Shown here piece after piece: positions 43,006-52,592 of a DNA stretch of 64,000 nt. A program made the translations under genes and the position numbers. The stretch's first letter is position 1; the number at the start of each line of letters is the position of its first letter. The notes under the pieces are model-generated. The model was given only the letters and a program-made list of their open reading frames with translations, was not told the DNA's origin and searched no databases. The stretch comes from Pseudomonas knackmussii B13 (GTDB lineage: Bacteria; Pseudomonadota; Gammaproteobacteria; Pseudomonadales; Pseudomonadaceae): the NCBI RefSeq assembly GCF_000689415.1, contig NZ_HG322950.1, forward strand, positions 1,736,001-1,800,000. Reading direction: 5' to 3'.

Positions 43006-43656
43006 ATGCTGATCGACGAATCCCGCCTGTCGCGGATCGCGCCGCAGGCGAACGAGCGTGCGCGGACCTTCGTACCGGCGCTGAACGAAGCCATGGCGCG
43101 CCATGGGATCGACCGGCCGTTGCGGGTGGCCGCTTTCCTCGCCCAGGTGCTGCACGAAAGCGTCTACCTGCGGCGCACGGTGGAGTCGCTGGACTACAGC
43201 GCGGCCGGCCTCGCGCGGGTCTGGCCCAAGCGCTACCGCGCCGCCGATGGCCTGCCCAACCTGCTGGCCATTGAGCTGGCCGGGCAACCCGAATCCATCG
43301 CCAATCACACCTACGCCAAGCGCAATGGCAACGGGCCGGTGGAGTCGGGCGATGGCTGGCGCTATCGAGGTCGCGGCTTGCTGCAGGTGACCGGCCGCGC
43401 CAACTACCAGGCGGTGGCGGCGGGGCTCGACCTGCCCTTGCTGGAGTGCCCCGAACTGCTGGCCGAACCGCCGGCGGCCTGCCTGTCGGCGACCTGGTGG
43501 TGGCGCACGCACAAGCTCAATGCCCTGGCCGATGCCGAGGCCATCGACGAGATCGGCAGCCTCATCAACACCGGTCGCAAGGGGCGCGTGCCGATTGGTG
43601 CGCAGGAGCGCCGGCAGCTGTGGCTGCGGGCCAGGGCTGTGCTGCTCGAGGGGTGA
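43006..43656 (+). CDS. GH19 family endolysin (chitinase-like muramidase)
   Basis: This 216-residue glycoside hydrolase family 19 lysin has the family region FLAQVLHESVYLRRTVESLD, in which the Glu of HES is the expected catalytic acid. YRGRGLLQVTGRANYQ and AACLSATWWW follow. Phage and pyocin members cut peptidoglycan. It has no signal peptide, so it depends on the holin. AGGAG lies before the ATG, directly after the holin stop, so the two form an operon. No spanin genes are visible. Confidence 0.9.
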   Translation: MLIDESRLSRIAPQANERARTFVPALNEAMARHGIDRPLRVAAFLAQVLHESVYLRRTVESLDYSAAGLARVWPKRYRAADGLPNLLAIELAGQPESIANHTYAKRNGNGPVESGDGWRYRGRGLLQVTGRANYQAVAAGLDLPLLECPELLAEPPAACLSATWWWRTHKLNALADAEAIDEIGSLINTGRKGRVPIGAQERRQLWLRARAVLLEG

Positions 43657-43838
43657 AGGGCCTTGATCGAGGTCAGTTCGCTGTGTGCCGGGGGCCCGCA
43701 TGATCGGGAGTTCCTTGCACTACGAGCGGCCGCGCCAACACGAGGAAAACCGACCCAAAGTATCGGAACGGTCTGATAGTCCGCGGGCTTCGCCTAGGGC
43801 TATTTAGTGTGTCTTGTTTGTCCTAAGGACTAGTGACC

Positions 43839-44219
43839 ATGAAGAAAGCCAGTTTGCGAATTCTGATTGCCGAGCCCAAACCACGGCGCCGCAAGACCCT
43901 GGAGAAGCTGCTCAACGCCCAGGGTTGCCACGGTGTCGCGACGGCATGCACCACTGCCGATACCATGAAACTGCTCGGTTTCGGTTTCGATCTGCTGCTG
44001 ATCGAGCAATCGCTGTTCGGCTCGGAGCACAGCGAGCTCGGGCGCAAGCTGCTGGGCAAGGAGAGACGCCAGCATGTGCTCTGCTACCGCAGCGATGATC
44101 GCGACCCGGGCCCCATCGAGATCAAGCGGCGGCGCCAGGCGCTCCTGCTGAACATGCCCGGCACGCCGGACGCGATGGTCCTGCGTCGCGTTCTGGCCCG
44201 CGTGAACGCAGCGGAGTAG
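43839..44219 (+). CDS. Stand-alone degenerate receiver domain
   Basis: This 126-residue protein has the alternating strands of a response regulator (LRILIAEPKPRRR, DLLLIEQSLFG, HVLCYRSDD) and no output domain. The usual first acidic pair is EP and the phospho-acceptor position is Glu in LLIEQ, which may mimic a fixed active or inactive state. It lies 182 bases after the endolysin gene on the same strand. The ATG at 43839 is preferred to GTG 43833 because AAGGAC is better spaced. Confidence 0.6.
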   Translation: MKKASLRILIAEPKPRRRKTLEKLLNAQGCHGVATACTTADTMKLLGFGFDLLLIEQSLFGSEHSELGRKLLGKERRQHVLCYRSDDRDPGPIEIKRRRQALLLNMPGTPDAMVLRRVLARVNAAE

Positions 44220-44228
44220 GGCGCCGAG

Positions 44229-44927
44229 TCAGCTCTTGCCCAGTGCCTGGCGCGCTTGCGAGCAGTTCAGCTTGGCGGCGCGCTCCAGGTAATCCTTGCG
44301 CTTGGCCTGCGGCACCTTGCTGGCGAGCATGAAGTTGATGTCGGCCTGGTATTGCTGCTGGCTGCCCTTGGGCGCCAGCAGCGACATGGAGCGCCCCACC
44401 TGGCACCAGCCCAGCGCATGGCTGGGTTGCGGGAAGTAGCTGGCATAGCGGGTCGAGCGGGCTGCCGCTTCGGCCTGGCCGACGAAGGCGTCCTGCTTGG
44501 CGAGATCGGGGCAGAGGGTTTCCGCTTCCAGCGCCGCGGGGGCGAAGCCCTGCTTCAGGCTGTCGCCGAGCAGTTGGCAGACGCGCTGCTGGCTCTTCTC
44601 GTCCTGGGCGAAGTCCGCCAGCACCTGGGCCAGGCGCAGCTCGGCCACCGGGTGCTTCTGCCGTGCGGCCTTGTCGAGCAGCGGCATGGCCTGCCTGAGG
44701 TTCGCCGACAGCGCATCCCGATACGGCTGGGCGGCAGCGTCCGGGGCGAGCCCGGCCTCGCGGCCTTTCTCCATGCCGGCGATCTGCTGCCGCGCCTGGT
44801 CCAGGAAGGGCAGGGCCTGGCGGTACTGCGCGTCGCCCGGCAGCGGCTGGTCCTTGGGCTTCTCCTTCGCCTGGGCAGCGGGGGCCAGGAACAGGGCGAG
44901 GCAGAGCAGGGGCAGGGCGGCTTTCAC
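44229..44927 (-). CDS. Periplasmic Sel1/TPR-like protein
   Basis: This 232-residue protein has a signal sequence (ALPLLCLALFLAPAAQA). Its helical repeats include DKAARQKHPVAELRLAQVLA, and several Cys occur in the mature part (VCQLLGD, TLCPDL, WCQVG, LNCSQAR). It starts at a GTG (44927) preceded by GGAG. The repeat style is that of Sel1-like scaffolds; partner unknown. Confidence 0.7.
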   Translation of the reverse strand: MKAALPLLCLALFLAPAAQAKEKPKDQPLPGDAQYRQALPFLDQARQQIAGMEKGREAGLAPDAAAQPYRDALSANLRQAMPLLDKAARQKHPVAELRLAQVLADFAQDEKSQQRVCQLLGDSLKQGFAPAALEAETLCPDLAKQDAFVGQAEAAARSTRYASYFPQPSHALGWCQVGRSMSLLAPKGSQQQYQADINFMLASKVPQAKRKDYLERAAKLNCSQARQALGKS

Positions 44928-45072
44928 GACGGGACTCCAGAGGGCGGGCAGAAGGCGCGCATGGTAACAAGGGCCGGCAGGCGGTACGCGCGCCAGCAGT
45001 CGGCTCGCGCGCAGTTGCGCGCGGTGTGGAATCGCGCATCATGTGCGCATTTCGCCAAGGGGGGAGCTGTCC

Positions 45073-45918
45073 ATGCGCGTGTTGCCGTTCGTACTGCGTT
45101 GCCTGTTGTTGCCGCTGGGGCTGTCGGCCGCCGCCGCCCACGCCGCCAACCAGCAGGCCCTGCTCGATGCCATCAATGACTTCCGCAGCCAGCCGCAATC
45201 CTGCGGCGGCCAGGCCTCGGCGCCGTTGCCGCCGCTCACCGAGGACCCGCGCCTGGTGCAGACGCCCACGGCCGGTGACTGGCAGGTGTTGCTGAAGCAA
45301 AGCGGCTACCCGATGAGCAGCGCCCGCATGCTCGGGCTGACCGGGCCGAAGGACGAGCAGGCGGCGATGACCGCGCTGCGCGAGAGTTTCTGCCAGGTCA
45401 TCCTCGACCCGCAGTTCGTCGACATCGGCGTGAACCGCAACGGCAACGACTGGCGCATCCTGCTGGCGCGGCCGCTGCTCAAGGGCAAGCTGGGCGACTG
45501 GCAAGCCGAGGGCCAGCAACTGCTGCAACTGGTGAACAAGGCACGCAGCCAGGCGCGCCAGTGCGGCGGCCAGCCCTACGCTGCGGCGCCGCCGCTGAGC
45601 TGGAACGCGGTGCTTGGCAGCACGGCCGAGGCGCATAGCCGCGACATGGCCAACAACAACTATTTCGACCACAAAGACCGCGCCGGCCAGACCCCGGGCG
45701 ACCGCGCCGAGCTGGCCGGCTACAGCGCCCAGCAGATCGGCGAGAACATAGCCGCAGGCCAAGGCACCCCGCAGCGCGTGCTCGACGGCTGGCTGGCCAG
45801 CGCCGGCCATTGCGCCAACCTGATGAACCCCCAGTTCCGCGAGATGGGCGCGGCCTACGCGGTGGACCCGAAGAGCGACGCGGGCATCTACTGGACCGGG
45901 ATGTTCGGCGCGCAGTAA
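45073..45918 (+). CDS. Secreted CAP/SCP-domain protein
   Basis: This 281-residue protein has a signal sequence ending AAAAHAA. An N-terminal domain with two Cys (PQSCGGQ and ESFCQV) is followed by a CAP domain (SCP/PR-1). That domain has the conserved AEAHSRDMANNNYFDHKDRA, IGENIAAGQ and SAGHCANLMNPQFREMG; the two His and the Glu form the cation-binding site. Bacterial CAP proteins are extracellular or periplasmic with unclear activity. A strong GGGGGAG site precedes ATG 45073. Confidence 0.88.
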   Translation: MRVLPFVLRCLLLPLGLSAAAAHAANQQALLDAINDFRSQPQSCGGQASAPLPPLTEDPRLVQTPTAGDWQVLLKQSGYPMSSARMLGLTGPKDEQAAMTALRESFCQVILDPQFVDIGVNRNGNDWRILLARPLLKGKLGDWQAEGQQLLQLVNKARSQARQCGGQPYAAAPPLSWNAVLGSTAEAHSRDMANNNYFDHKDRAGQTPGDRAELAGYSAQQIGENIAAGQGTPQRVLDGWLASAGHCANLMNPQFREMGAAYAVDPKSDAGIYWTGMFGAQ

Positions 45919-46056
45919 GGCGCCACCTGTAGGGGCGTATAACCGTTCGCTGCTATACGCCAATGCCCGGCGCGAACGCGGCGGATAACCCCCTCGGGGT
46001 TATTCGCCCTACCAAAGCGATTCCATCCGCGAAAATCCCTGCACCAACGTCCGCCT

Positions 46057-46103
46057 GTAGGAGCGCGCCATGCGCGCGAATCGCGGCCATGGGCCGCTCC
46101 TAC
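46057..46103. repeat. REP-like intergenic repeat 4
   Basis: GTAGGAGCG and GCTCCTAC ends enclose the inverted pair CCATGCGCGCGA and TCGCGGCCATGG. A second palindromic element at about 45928-46011 (ends GTAGGGGCG and CGCCCTAC) lies just upstream, so the gap between the CAP gene and the cupin gene is nearly all repeat. Confidence 0.75.
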
Positions 46104-46131
46104 AAGGGGGCGCGAGCGTTGAGGTTTGCGG

Positions 46132-46476
46132 TCAGGCGAAGACGAAGTACTTGCGCACCGTCTCCACCACTTCCCAGGTGCCCTTCATGCCGGGCTCGAT
46201 GACGAACACGTCGCCGGCCTTCAGGTGGATCGGCTGCTCGCCTTCGGGGGTGATGATGCAGTAGCCGTCAAGGAAGTGGCAGAACTCCCACTTCTCGTAG
46301 TTCACCTCGAACTTGCCGGGGGTGCAGATCCAGGTGCCCATGATCTTGCTGCCGTCTTTCGACAGGTAAGCATTCAGGTTGACGGTGTGCGGGTCGCCGC
46401 CGATGCGCTTCCACTTGGTGGCGTCCACGACCGGGACGGGGCAGGTTTCACGCAGGACGGTGATGAAGTCGGACAT
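46132..46476 (-). CDS. Cupin-domain protein (DUF861/EutQ-like)
   Basis: This 114-residue single cupin has the motifs GTWICTPGKFEVNYEKWEFC, then HFLDGYCIITPEGE and LKAGDVFVIEPGMKGTWEV. Metal ligands of the usual His-rich cupin set are partly absent, with Glu/His in WEFCHFL. Such small cupins occur in amine and amino acid catabolic loci, but no pathway gene is adjacent. The ATG at 46476 gives MSDFITVLRET. Confidence 0.82.
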   Translation of the reverse strand: MSDFITVLRETCPVPVVDATKWKRIGGDPHTVNLNAYLSKDGSKIMGTWICTPGKFEVNYEKWEFCHFLDGYCIITPEGEQPIHLKAGDVFVIEPGMKGTWEVVETVRKYFVFA

Positions 46477-46627
46477 GACAGCTCCAGGCTGGTGAGGGAA
46501 TGGCCCGTCACCATAGGACGGCCACGCTCGCGGGGTTTGCCTGGGGTCGACGTCGAGTTGCCTGGAAACGCAGGGGGACACCGGCCGGGCGCGGGGCGGC
46601 GGCGAAGTCTGGTCAGTGCGCTGCGCC

Positions 46628-46858
46628 TCAGTAGGAGCCGTTTTCCCAGGGGCCGCGTTTGGCTCGACGGTCGCCCTGGCGGCGATCGGCCTCGAAACGG
46701 ATGGACTGCCGCCGGTCGCTTCCGCTGCGTCGGTCCGTCACGTGGCGGGTATCGATGGCGAACTTGGCCGGGCCCTTGGTCTCGGGGGGCGGCGCTGCCG
46801 GCTCCTGGGGTTCCAGGCTGAGGTCTTCGAGCTTCATGTCGCTGATCGTTATTGTCAT
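46628..46858 (-). CDS. Small acidic-basic protein, unknown function
   Basis: This 76-residue protein has an acidic first third (MKLEDLSLEPQEP) and a strongly basic second half (DRRSGSDRRQSIRFEADRRQ, then GDRRAKRG), with repeated DRR triplets. GGAG lies before the ATG. DRR-rich segments occur in proteins that contact nucleic acid, but no family is recognised. Confidence 0.5.
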   Translation of the reverse strand: MTITISDMKLEDLSLEPQEPAAPPPETKGPAKFAIDTRHVTDRRSGSDRRQSIRFEADRRQGDRRAKRGPWENGSY

Positions 46859-47066
46859 CGCATCGCTCCGAATCACGGGGTCAGCTGAGGTCTTGTGCAT
46901 CAGGCTGAGCGTAGATCGCGCCCCCCTGGCTGGCGCTGGGCAGGGGGCGAGCGGTAGGCGACAGGCGAGGAAATGTCGACCCGTTCGCAATTTTCCAGAT
47001 GGGCAGAGGGCAGAGCGGCGAAATTCGCCGCAGGGCGCACGTTCAGGGTGGCTGCCGCGACTGGTC

Positions 47067-47588
47067 TCAGTGGCGGCCGTCGCGACCCAGTTCGGAGATC
47101 AGCTGTGCCGGCTGCTGCGAGCCGGTTGCCGCCACTTCGGCCAGGGTCTGGCTGGCGTCGTTCACTTCCAGGCCGCGTGCGCGCAGCTTGCCGAGCAGTT
47201 CATCGGTGGTCATGTGGTAGAGCGGTGCGACTTCCACCAGGCGCGCCTGGGACAGCACCTGGATGGCGGCGAAGGCGGGGTTGCCGCCACGTCCGCCCGC
47301 ACCGCCGGCCGGCAGCACGAAGAGTCGGCCGCCCCCTGCCGATGCCAACAGCGGCAGGAGCAGCGTCTTGCGCCGCAGGTAGCCGACCAGGCCGCTCCAG
47401 TTCTTCCAGACATGCAGGGCGAACGGCAATAGCAGGGCTATGCTCAGCCACTCATGCATGCCGTGGAAGGCGCCGGGCGCCCAGTGGAAGAACAGCGCGA
47501 TGCCGGAAACGGTGGAAACGGCGAAAAGCCCGGTGGTCAGCGGCGTGGCATAGCGGTGGATGGCGTTGGTGACGGCAGCGTTGGGCAT
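47067..47588 (-). CDS. DUF4405-like membrane protein
   Basis: This 173-residue protein has two to three membrane helices (TTGLFAVSTVSGIALFFHWA, WLSIALLLPFALHVWKNW) with His residues positioned like haem ligands (HWAPGAFHGMHEW, LHVWKNW). A soluble C-terminal domain follows (HMTTDELLGKLRARGLEVND). The layout resembles small cytochrome b-like DUF4405 proteins. No redox partner is adjacent. Confidence 0.65.
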   Translation of the reverse strand: MPNAAVTNAIHRYATPLTTGLFAVSTVSGIALFFHWAPGAFHGMHEWLSIALLLPFALHVWKNWSGLVGYLRRKTLLLPLLASAGGGRLFVLPAGGAGGRGGNPAFAAIQVLSQARLVEVAPLYHMTTDELLGKLRARGLEVNDASQTLAEVAATGSQQPAQLISELGRDGRH

Positions 47589-47906
47589 GGCGATCTCTCG
47601 GTCAGGGGCGGACAGGGGCCGTCGTGGTCCCACGTGCATGCCCGCGATCCCTGACGGCGGCGCGATTCTAGCGGTGGCTTCGGTAAAGAAGACGTCAGCT
47701 TTTGTAAAGATCGCTGCTACATGAGCGATTTTCGATGAGGTTCGCGAAAAGGCTGGGGTCGAACAGGGCAGTCCATCCGGCAGGGCGATTACCGGTTTCC
47801 CGCGTGCGCGGGAATGACGGCGACAGCGGGCCCCCACCGTCGTCCCCGCGAACGCGGGGACCCCGTTAACGCGGGGCCCGGTGAACCCGCCCCGACAACG
47901 CCCGGA
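47589..47906. repeat. Intergenic region with CCCGCG palindromes
   Basis: About 47799-47890 carries several GC palindromes (TTCCCGCGTGCGCGGGAA, then GTCCCCGCGAACGCGGGGAC). They resemble the element at 62858-62886. They follow the catA stop and may end its transcript. The rest of the gap has no gene. Confidence 0.6.
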
Positions 47907-49022
47907 TCAGGCGCCTTGCACCTGCAGTGCGCGCGGGCGCTGACTGCGCTGCTCGTCGTCGGCGCTGGTGGCCTTCTGCAACTGGAAGCTGAACTCCAGC
48001 TCGGCGTGGCGGCCGCTGGCGTCCTCGACGAAATTGACCTCACCGACCAGGCCGTCGCGGGTGGCGTAGGCGAAGTCGTCCCACAGGTACTGATCGCCCG
48101 ACAGGTTGATCTGGGTGGTCAGGTGGCGATAGCCCGGCGCCGGACTGCGCTGCTCGTCGTCGGCGCTGGTGGCCTTCTGCAACTGGAAGCTGAACTCCAG
48201 CTCGGCGTGGCGGCCGCTGGCGTCCTCGACGAAATTGACCTCACCGACCAGGCCGTCGCGGGTGGCGTAGGCGAAGTCGTCCCACAGGTACTGATCGCCC
48301 GACAGGTTGATCTGGGTGGTCAGGTGGCGATAGCCCGGCGCCGAGATGAAGAAGTGGATGTGCGCCGGACGCTGGCCGTGGCGGCCGAGACGGTCCAGGC
48401 ATTCCTGGGTCGGGCCGTCGGCCGGGCAGCCATAGCCGCTGGGCACGATGCTGCGGGCGCGGTAGCGGCCCTGGGCGTCGGTGACGATGCGGCGGCGCAG
48501 GTTGTACGCCGACTGGCTCTGGTCGAAATAGGAATACAGGCCCTTGGTGTTGGCATGCCAGACGTCGACGATGGCGCCGGCGATGGGCTTGCCGTCCAGG
48601 TCCAGCACCCGGCCTTCGAGGAACATCGGGGTTCCCGGGTCGCGGCCGTCGTCGAGGCGCGCCTCGCCTTTGGAGAGCGGCGCGCCGGCCACGTACAGCG
48701 GGCCTTCGATGGTGCGCGGGGTGCCGCCGGTCTTGCCGACCTCGGCGTCCTTGGCATCGCTGAGCAGGTCGAGGAAGTGCTCGATGCCCAGGCCCGCCAC
48801 CAGCAGGCCGGCTTCGCCGCGGCCGCCCAGGCGGTTCAGGTAGTCGACGGCGGTCCAGAACTCGTCGTCGGTGATTTCCAGGTCCTCGATCAGCTTCGCG
48901 GTGTCCTGCAGCACGCGCAGCACGATCTGCTTCATGCGCGGGTTACCGTGCTCGTTGCCGAAGCCGGCGGCCTCCTGGAAGAACGTCTGGATTTCGGCAG
49001 TCCGGGAAATGCTCAGGGGCAT
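47907..49022 (-). CDS. catA: Catechol 1,2-dioxygenase with internal 67-residue duplication
   Basis: CatA opens catechol to cis,cis-muconate using non-haem Fe(III). The helical N-terminal linker domain and the catalytic beta domain are recognisable: VDVWHANTKGLYSYFD, SGYGCPADGPTQECLD, GQRPAHIHFFISAPGY; the Fe-ligating Tyr and His residues are intact. The product is 371 residues; without the repeat it would be 304, the normal size. The segment APGYRHLTTQ to DDEQRS occurs twice, encoded by an exact 201-base tandem repeat. The C-terminal RPRALQ remains after the second copy. Activity is uncertain. The start at 49022 follows GAGGTG and a sigma-54 promoter. Confidence 0.95.
   Translation of the reverse strand: MPLSISRTAEIQTFFQEAAGFGNEHGNPRMKQIVLRVLQDTAKLIEDLEITDDEFWTAVDYLNRLGGRGEAGLLVAGLGIEHFLDLLSDAKDAEVGKTGGTPRTIEGPLYVAGAPLSKGEARLDDGRDPGTPMFLEGRVLDLDGKPIAGAIVDVWHANTKGLYSYFDQSQSAYNLRRRIVTDAQGRYRARSIVPSGYGCPADGPTQECLDRLGRHGQRPAHIHFFISAPGYRHLTTQINLSGDQYLWDDFAYATRDGLVGEVNFVEDASGRHAELEFSFQLQKATSADDEQRSPAPGYRHLTTQINLSGDQYLWDDFAYATRDGLVGEVNFVEDASGRHAELEFSFQLQKATSADDEQRSQRPRALQVQGA
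47942..48142. repeat. Tandem 201-base direct repeat in catA, copy A
   Basis: By eye it is identical base for base with 48143-48343. Length 201 is divisible by three, so the frame is kept. This copy encodes the more C-terminal unit. Confidence 0.92.
48143..48343. repeat. Tandem 201-base direct repeat in catA, copy B
   Basis: This is the copy joined to the catalytic core; the other copy follows it without spacer. The complete identity implies a very recent event or an assembly error. Confidence 0.92.
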
Positions 49023-49071
49023 GGGATTCACCTCGTCGGTTGTTGTTGTCATGTTCGGCGAGGTTGCTGTG

Positions 49072-49086
49072 GCAATTGCAATGCCA
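49072..49086 (-). promoter_or_regulatory. Sigma-54 promoter of catA
   Basis: On the minus strand TGGCAT (49086-49081) is followed by five bases and TTGC (49075-49072), matching the -24/-12 consensus with correct spacing. It ends 49 bases before the catA ATG. DmpR-like sites lie upstream at 49151-49197. Confidence 0.75.
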
Positions 49087-49150
49087 ATTAGCTAACGGTT
49101 TGATATGGAAGGAATTTTCATTCGGCGATGAGCGCGGCCCGGCCGCGCGC

Positions 49151-49193
49151 TCGAGCAAATGATCAAAGGCGCGGCGGGCGATTGCTCAAATGC

Positions 49194-49197
<4 letters not shown>
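49151..49197. promoter_or_regulatory. Paired DmpR/XylR-type upstream activating sites for catA
   Basis: TCGAGCAAATGATCAA (49151-49166) and TTGCTCAAATGCTCAA (49182-49197) resemble the XylR/DmpR target TTGANCAAATNNTCAA. Their centres are 31 bases apart, about three helical turns. The second overlaps the last codons of dmpR. Confidence 0.65.
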
Positions 49198-50897
<1,700 letters not shown>

Positions 50898-51065
50898 GCG
50901 TTGCGCCCCTGATTTGTAGTTGTACGGGGAGATCGGCGCGTCCCGCCCAGGCCATGGCGGGTGTCGGTCGCGCCGGAACGACCCTTTGTCTGCAGGCAAG
51001 GTCCGGGTCGTTCTGTCTTTTTTCTAAGCCGCCTGAAAGCCTGGGAAAAGTCAATCGCGGCGCGA

Positions 51066-51112
51066 TTCGCCATTTGCTCCAGTGGCCCCTGGGCGATTGA
51101 GCAAATGATCAA
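51066..51112. promoter_or_regulatory. Paired DmpR upstream activating sites for the dmp operon
   Basis: TTGAGCAAATGATCAA (51097-51112) is a full match to the XylR/DmpR consensus. A weaker inverted site lies at 51066-51081, matching in 12 of 16 positions on the minus strand. Their centres are 31 bases apart, as in the catA pair. Confidence 0.75.
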
Positions 51113-51191
51113 ACGCCCCCTTCGCCAGAGGCCATCCGGCCCGCCTTCTGGCCGACCTCGAAGCGCTCGTTGTTTTTAAAAAAATAAATTT

Positions 51192-51204
51192 AATCAATTA
51201 CTTG
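51192..51204 (+). promoter_or_regulatory. IHF binding site
   Basis: AATCAATTACTTG fits the WATCAANNNNTTR consensus exactly, in an AT-rich stretch between the DmpR sites and the -24/-12 promoter. IHF bends such regions to bring the activator to sigma-54 polymerase. Confidence 0.65.
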
Positions 51205-51234
51205 CGTGGCTCTTTAAGCGCTGCAAAAAGCCCC

Positions 51235-51249
51235 TGGCACAGCCGTTGC
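51235..51249 (+). promoter_or_regulatory. Sigma-54 promoter of dmpKLMNOP
   Basis: TGGCAC (51235-51240), five bases, then TTGC (51246-51249) is a complete -24/-12 promoter. It lies 34 bases before the dmpK ATG and about 125 bases after the nearer DmpR site. Confidence 0.88.
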
Positions 51250-51283
51250 TCTGGTCCTTGCGAGCCCAGCCGGAGCACGCCGC

Positions 51284-51541
51284 ATGAACCCAGCAACCCC
51301 TTCCTTCGAGCAGATGCCGCGCTACGTCCGCGTACGCAGCGAGCCGGACGCGACCTTCGTCGAGTTCGACTTCGCCATCGGCTATCCGGACCTGTTCGTC
51401 GAGCTGGTCCTGCCGCGCGCCGCCTTCGCCCGCTTCTGCGAAAGCAACCGGGTCCGCCACATGGACGCCTCGATGGCCGCCGCCGTCGATGCCGACATGG
51501 AGAAGTGGCGCTACGGCGAGAGCCGCGGCCAGGACGACTGA
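51284..51541 (+). CDS. dmpK: Phenol hydroxylase assembly subunit DmpK
   Basis: DmpK is a small protein needed to assemble active phenol hydroxylase, probably helping iron insertion. It has 85 residues with family sequence RYVRVRSEPDATFVEFDFAI and ending in WRYGESRGQDD. CGGAG lies about 7 bases before the ATG. It is the first gene after the sigma-54 promoter. Confidence 0.93.
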   Translation: MNPATPSFEQMPRYVRVRSEPDATFVEFDFAIGYPDLFVELVLPRAAFARFCESNRVRHMDASMAAAVDADMEKWRYGESRGQDD

Positions 51542-51596
51542 CGCGCCGTCACCCGACGCGTCGCTTCCCCACAACAACAAGTACAGGACGCCTTGC

Positions 51597-52592
51597 ATGA
51601 GCATCGAGATCAAGACGGCCACGGTCGAGCCGATCCGCCAGACCTTCAGCCACATCCGCCGGCGCTTCGGCGACAAGCCTGCCAGCCGCTACCAGGAGGC
51701 CAGCTTCGACATCGAGGCGGCGACCAACTTCCACTACCGTCCGCTGTGGCAGCCGGACAAGCTGCTCAACGACCCGACCCGCACCGCCGTGCGCATGGCC
51801 GACTGGTACGCGGTCAGCGACCCGCGCCAGTACTACTACGGCGCCTATGTGCAGGCCCGCGCCCGCATGCAGGAGAACGCCGAGCACGACTACGCATTCT
51901 GCGAGAAGCGCGAACTGCTGGCCGGGCTCTCCGCGGAGAACCGGGCGCTGATCGCCCGGCTTCTGCTGCCGCTGCGCCACGCCGAGCTGGGCGCGAACAT
52001 GAACAACAGCGGCATCGCCGCCGACGGCTTCGGCACCAGCCTCACCCAGATGCACATGTTCCAGGCCATGGATCGCCTGGCCATGGCCCAGTACCTGTCG
52101 CGCATCGGCCTGATGCTCGAGGACGACGGCCTGGCGCTGCTGGCCGAAGCCAAGCAGCGCTGGATGGACGACCCGGCCTGGCAGGGCGTGCGCCGCTACG
52201 TCGAGGACACCCTGGTGGTGCGCGACTGGTTCGAGCTGAGCCTGGCGCAGAACCTGGTCAGCGACGGCCTGCTGCATCCGCTGCTGTTCGAGCGCTTCGA
52301 CGCCCAGCTGGTGGCCGCCGGGGCGGGGCAGGTGGGCATGCTCACCGAGTTCATGCGCCTGTGGTTCGCCGAGAGCCAGCGCTGGGTCGACGCCCTGGTC
52401 AAGACCGTGGCCGCCGAGAGTGCGGAGAACCGCGCGCTCATCGAAGGCTGGGTCGCCCACTGGCGCTCCCGCGCCCTCGAAGCGCTAGCGCCGCTGGCCG
52501 AGATCGGCCCCGGCCGCGAAGCCCTCGACGCCCTCGACAGCGCCTTTGGCGCCCGCCTGAAGAAACTCGGCCTGACCGGAGCAGCAGCATGA
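51597..52592 (+). CDS. dmpL: Phenol hydroxylase beta (P1) subunit DmpL
   Basis: DmpL is the helical beta subunit of the diiron hydroxylase. It has 331 residues with ferritin-like helices but no EXXH pair. Family sequence includes NFHYRPLWQPDKLLNDP and ADGFGTSLTQMHMFQAMDRL. It starts at ATG 51597; its stop overlaps dmpM by four bases. Confidence 0.95.
   Translation: MSIEIKTATVEPIRQTFSHIRRRFGDKPASRYQEASFDIEAATNFHYRPLWQPDKLLNDPTRTAVRMADWYAVSDPRQYYYGAYVQARARMQENAEHDYAFCEKRELLAGLSAENRALIARLLLPLRHAELGANMNNSGIAADGFGTSLTQMHMFQAMDRLAMAQYLSRIGLMLEDDGLALLAEAKQRWMDDPAWQGVRRYVEDTLVVRDWFELSLAQNLVSDGLLHPLLFERFDAQLVAAGAGQVGMLTEFMRLWFAESQRWVDALVKTVAAESAENRALIEGWVAHWRSRALEALAPLAEIGPGREALDALDSAFGARLKKLGLTGAAA

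Noticed and set aside
42715..43656. Prophage remnant as a firm call
   Set aside because: Only holin and endolysin are present. Without integrase, repressor or structural genes a prophage call is not supported, although remnant origin remains possible.
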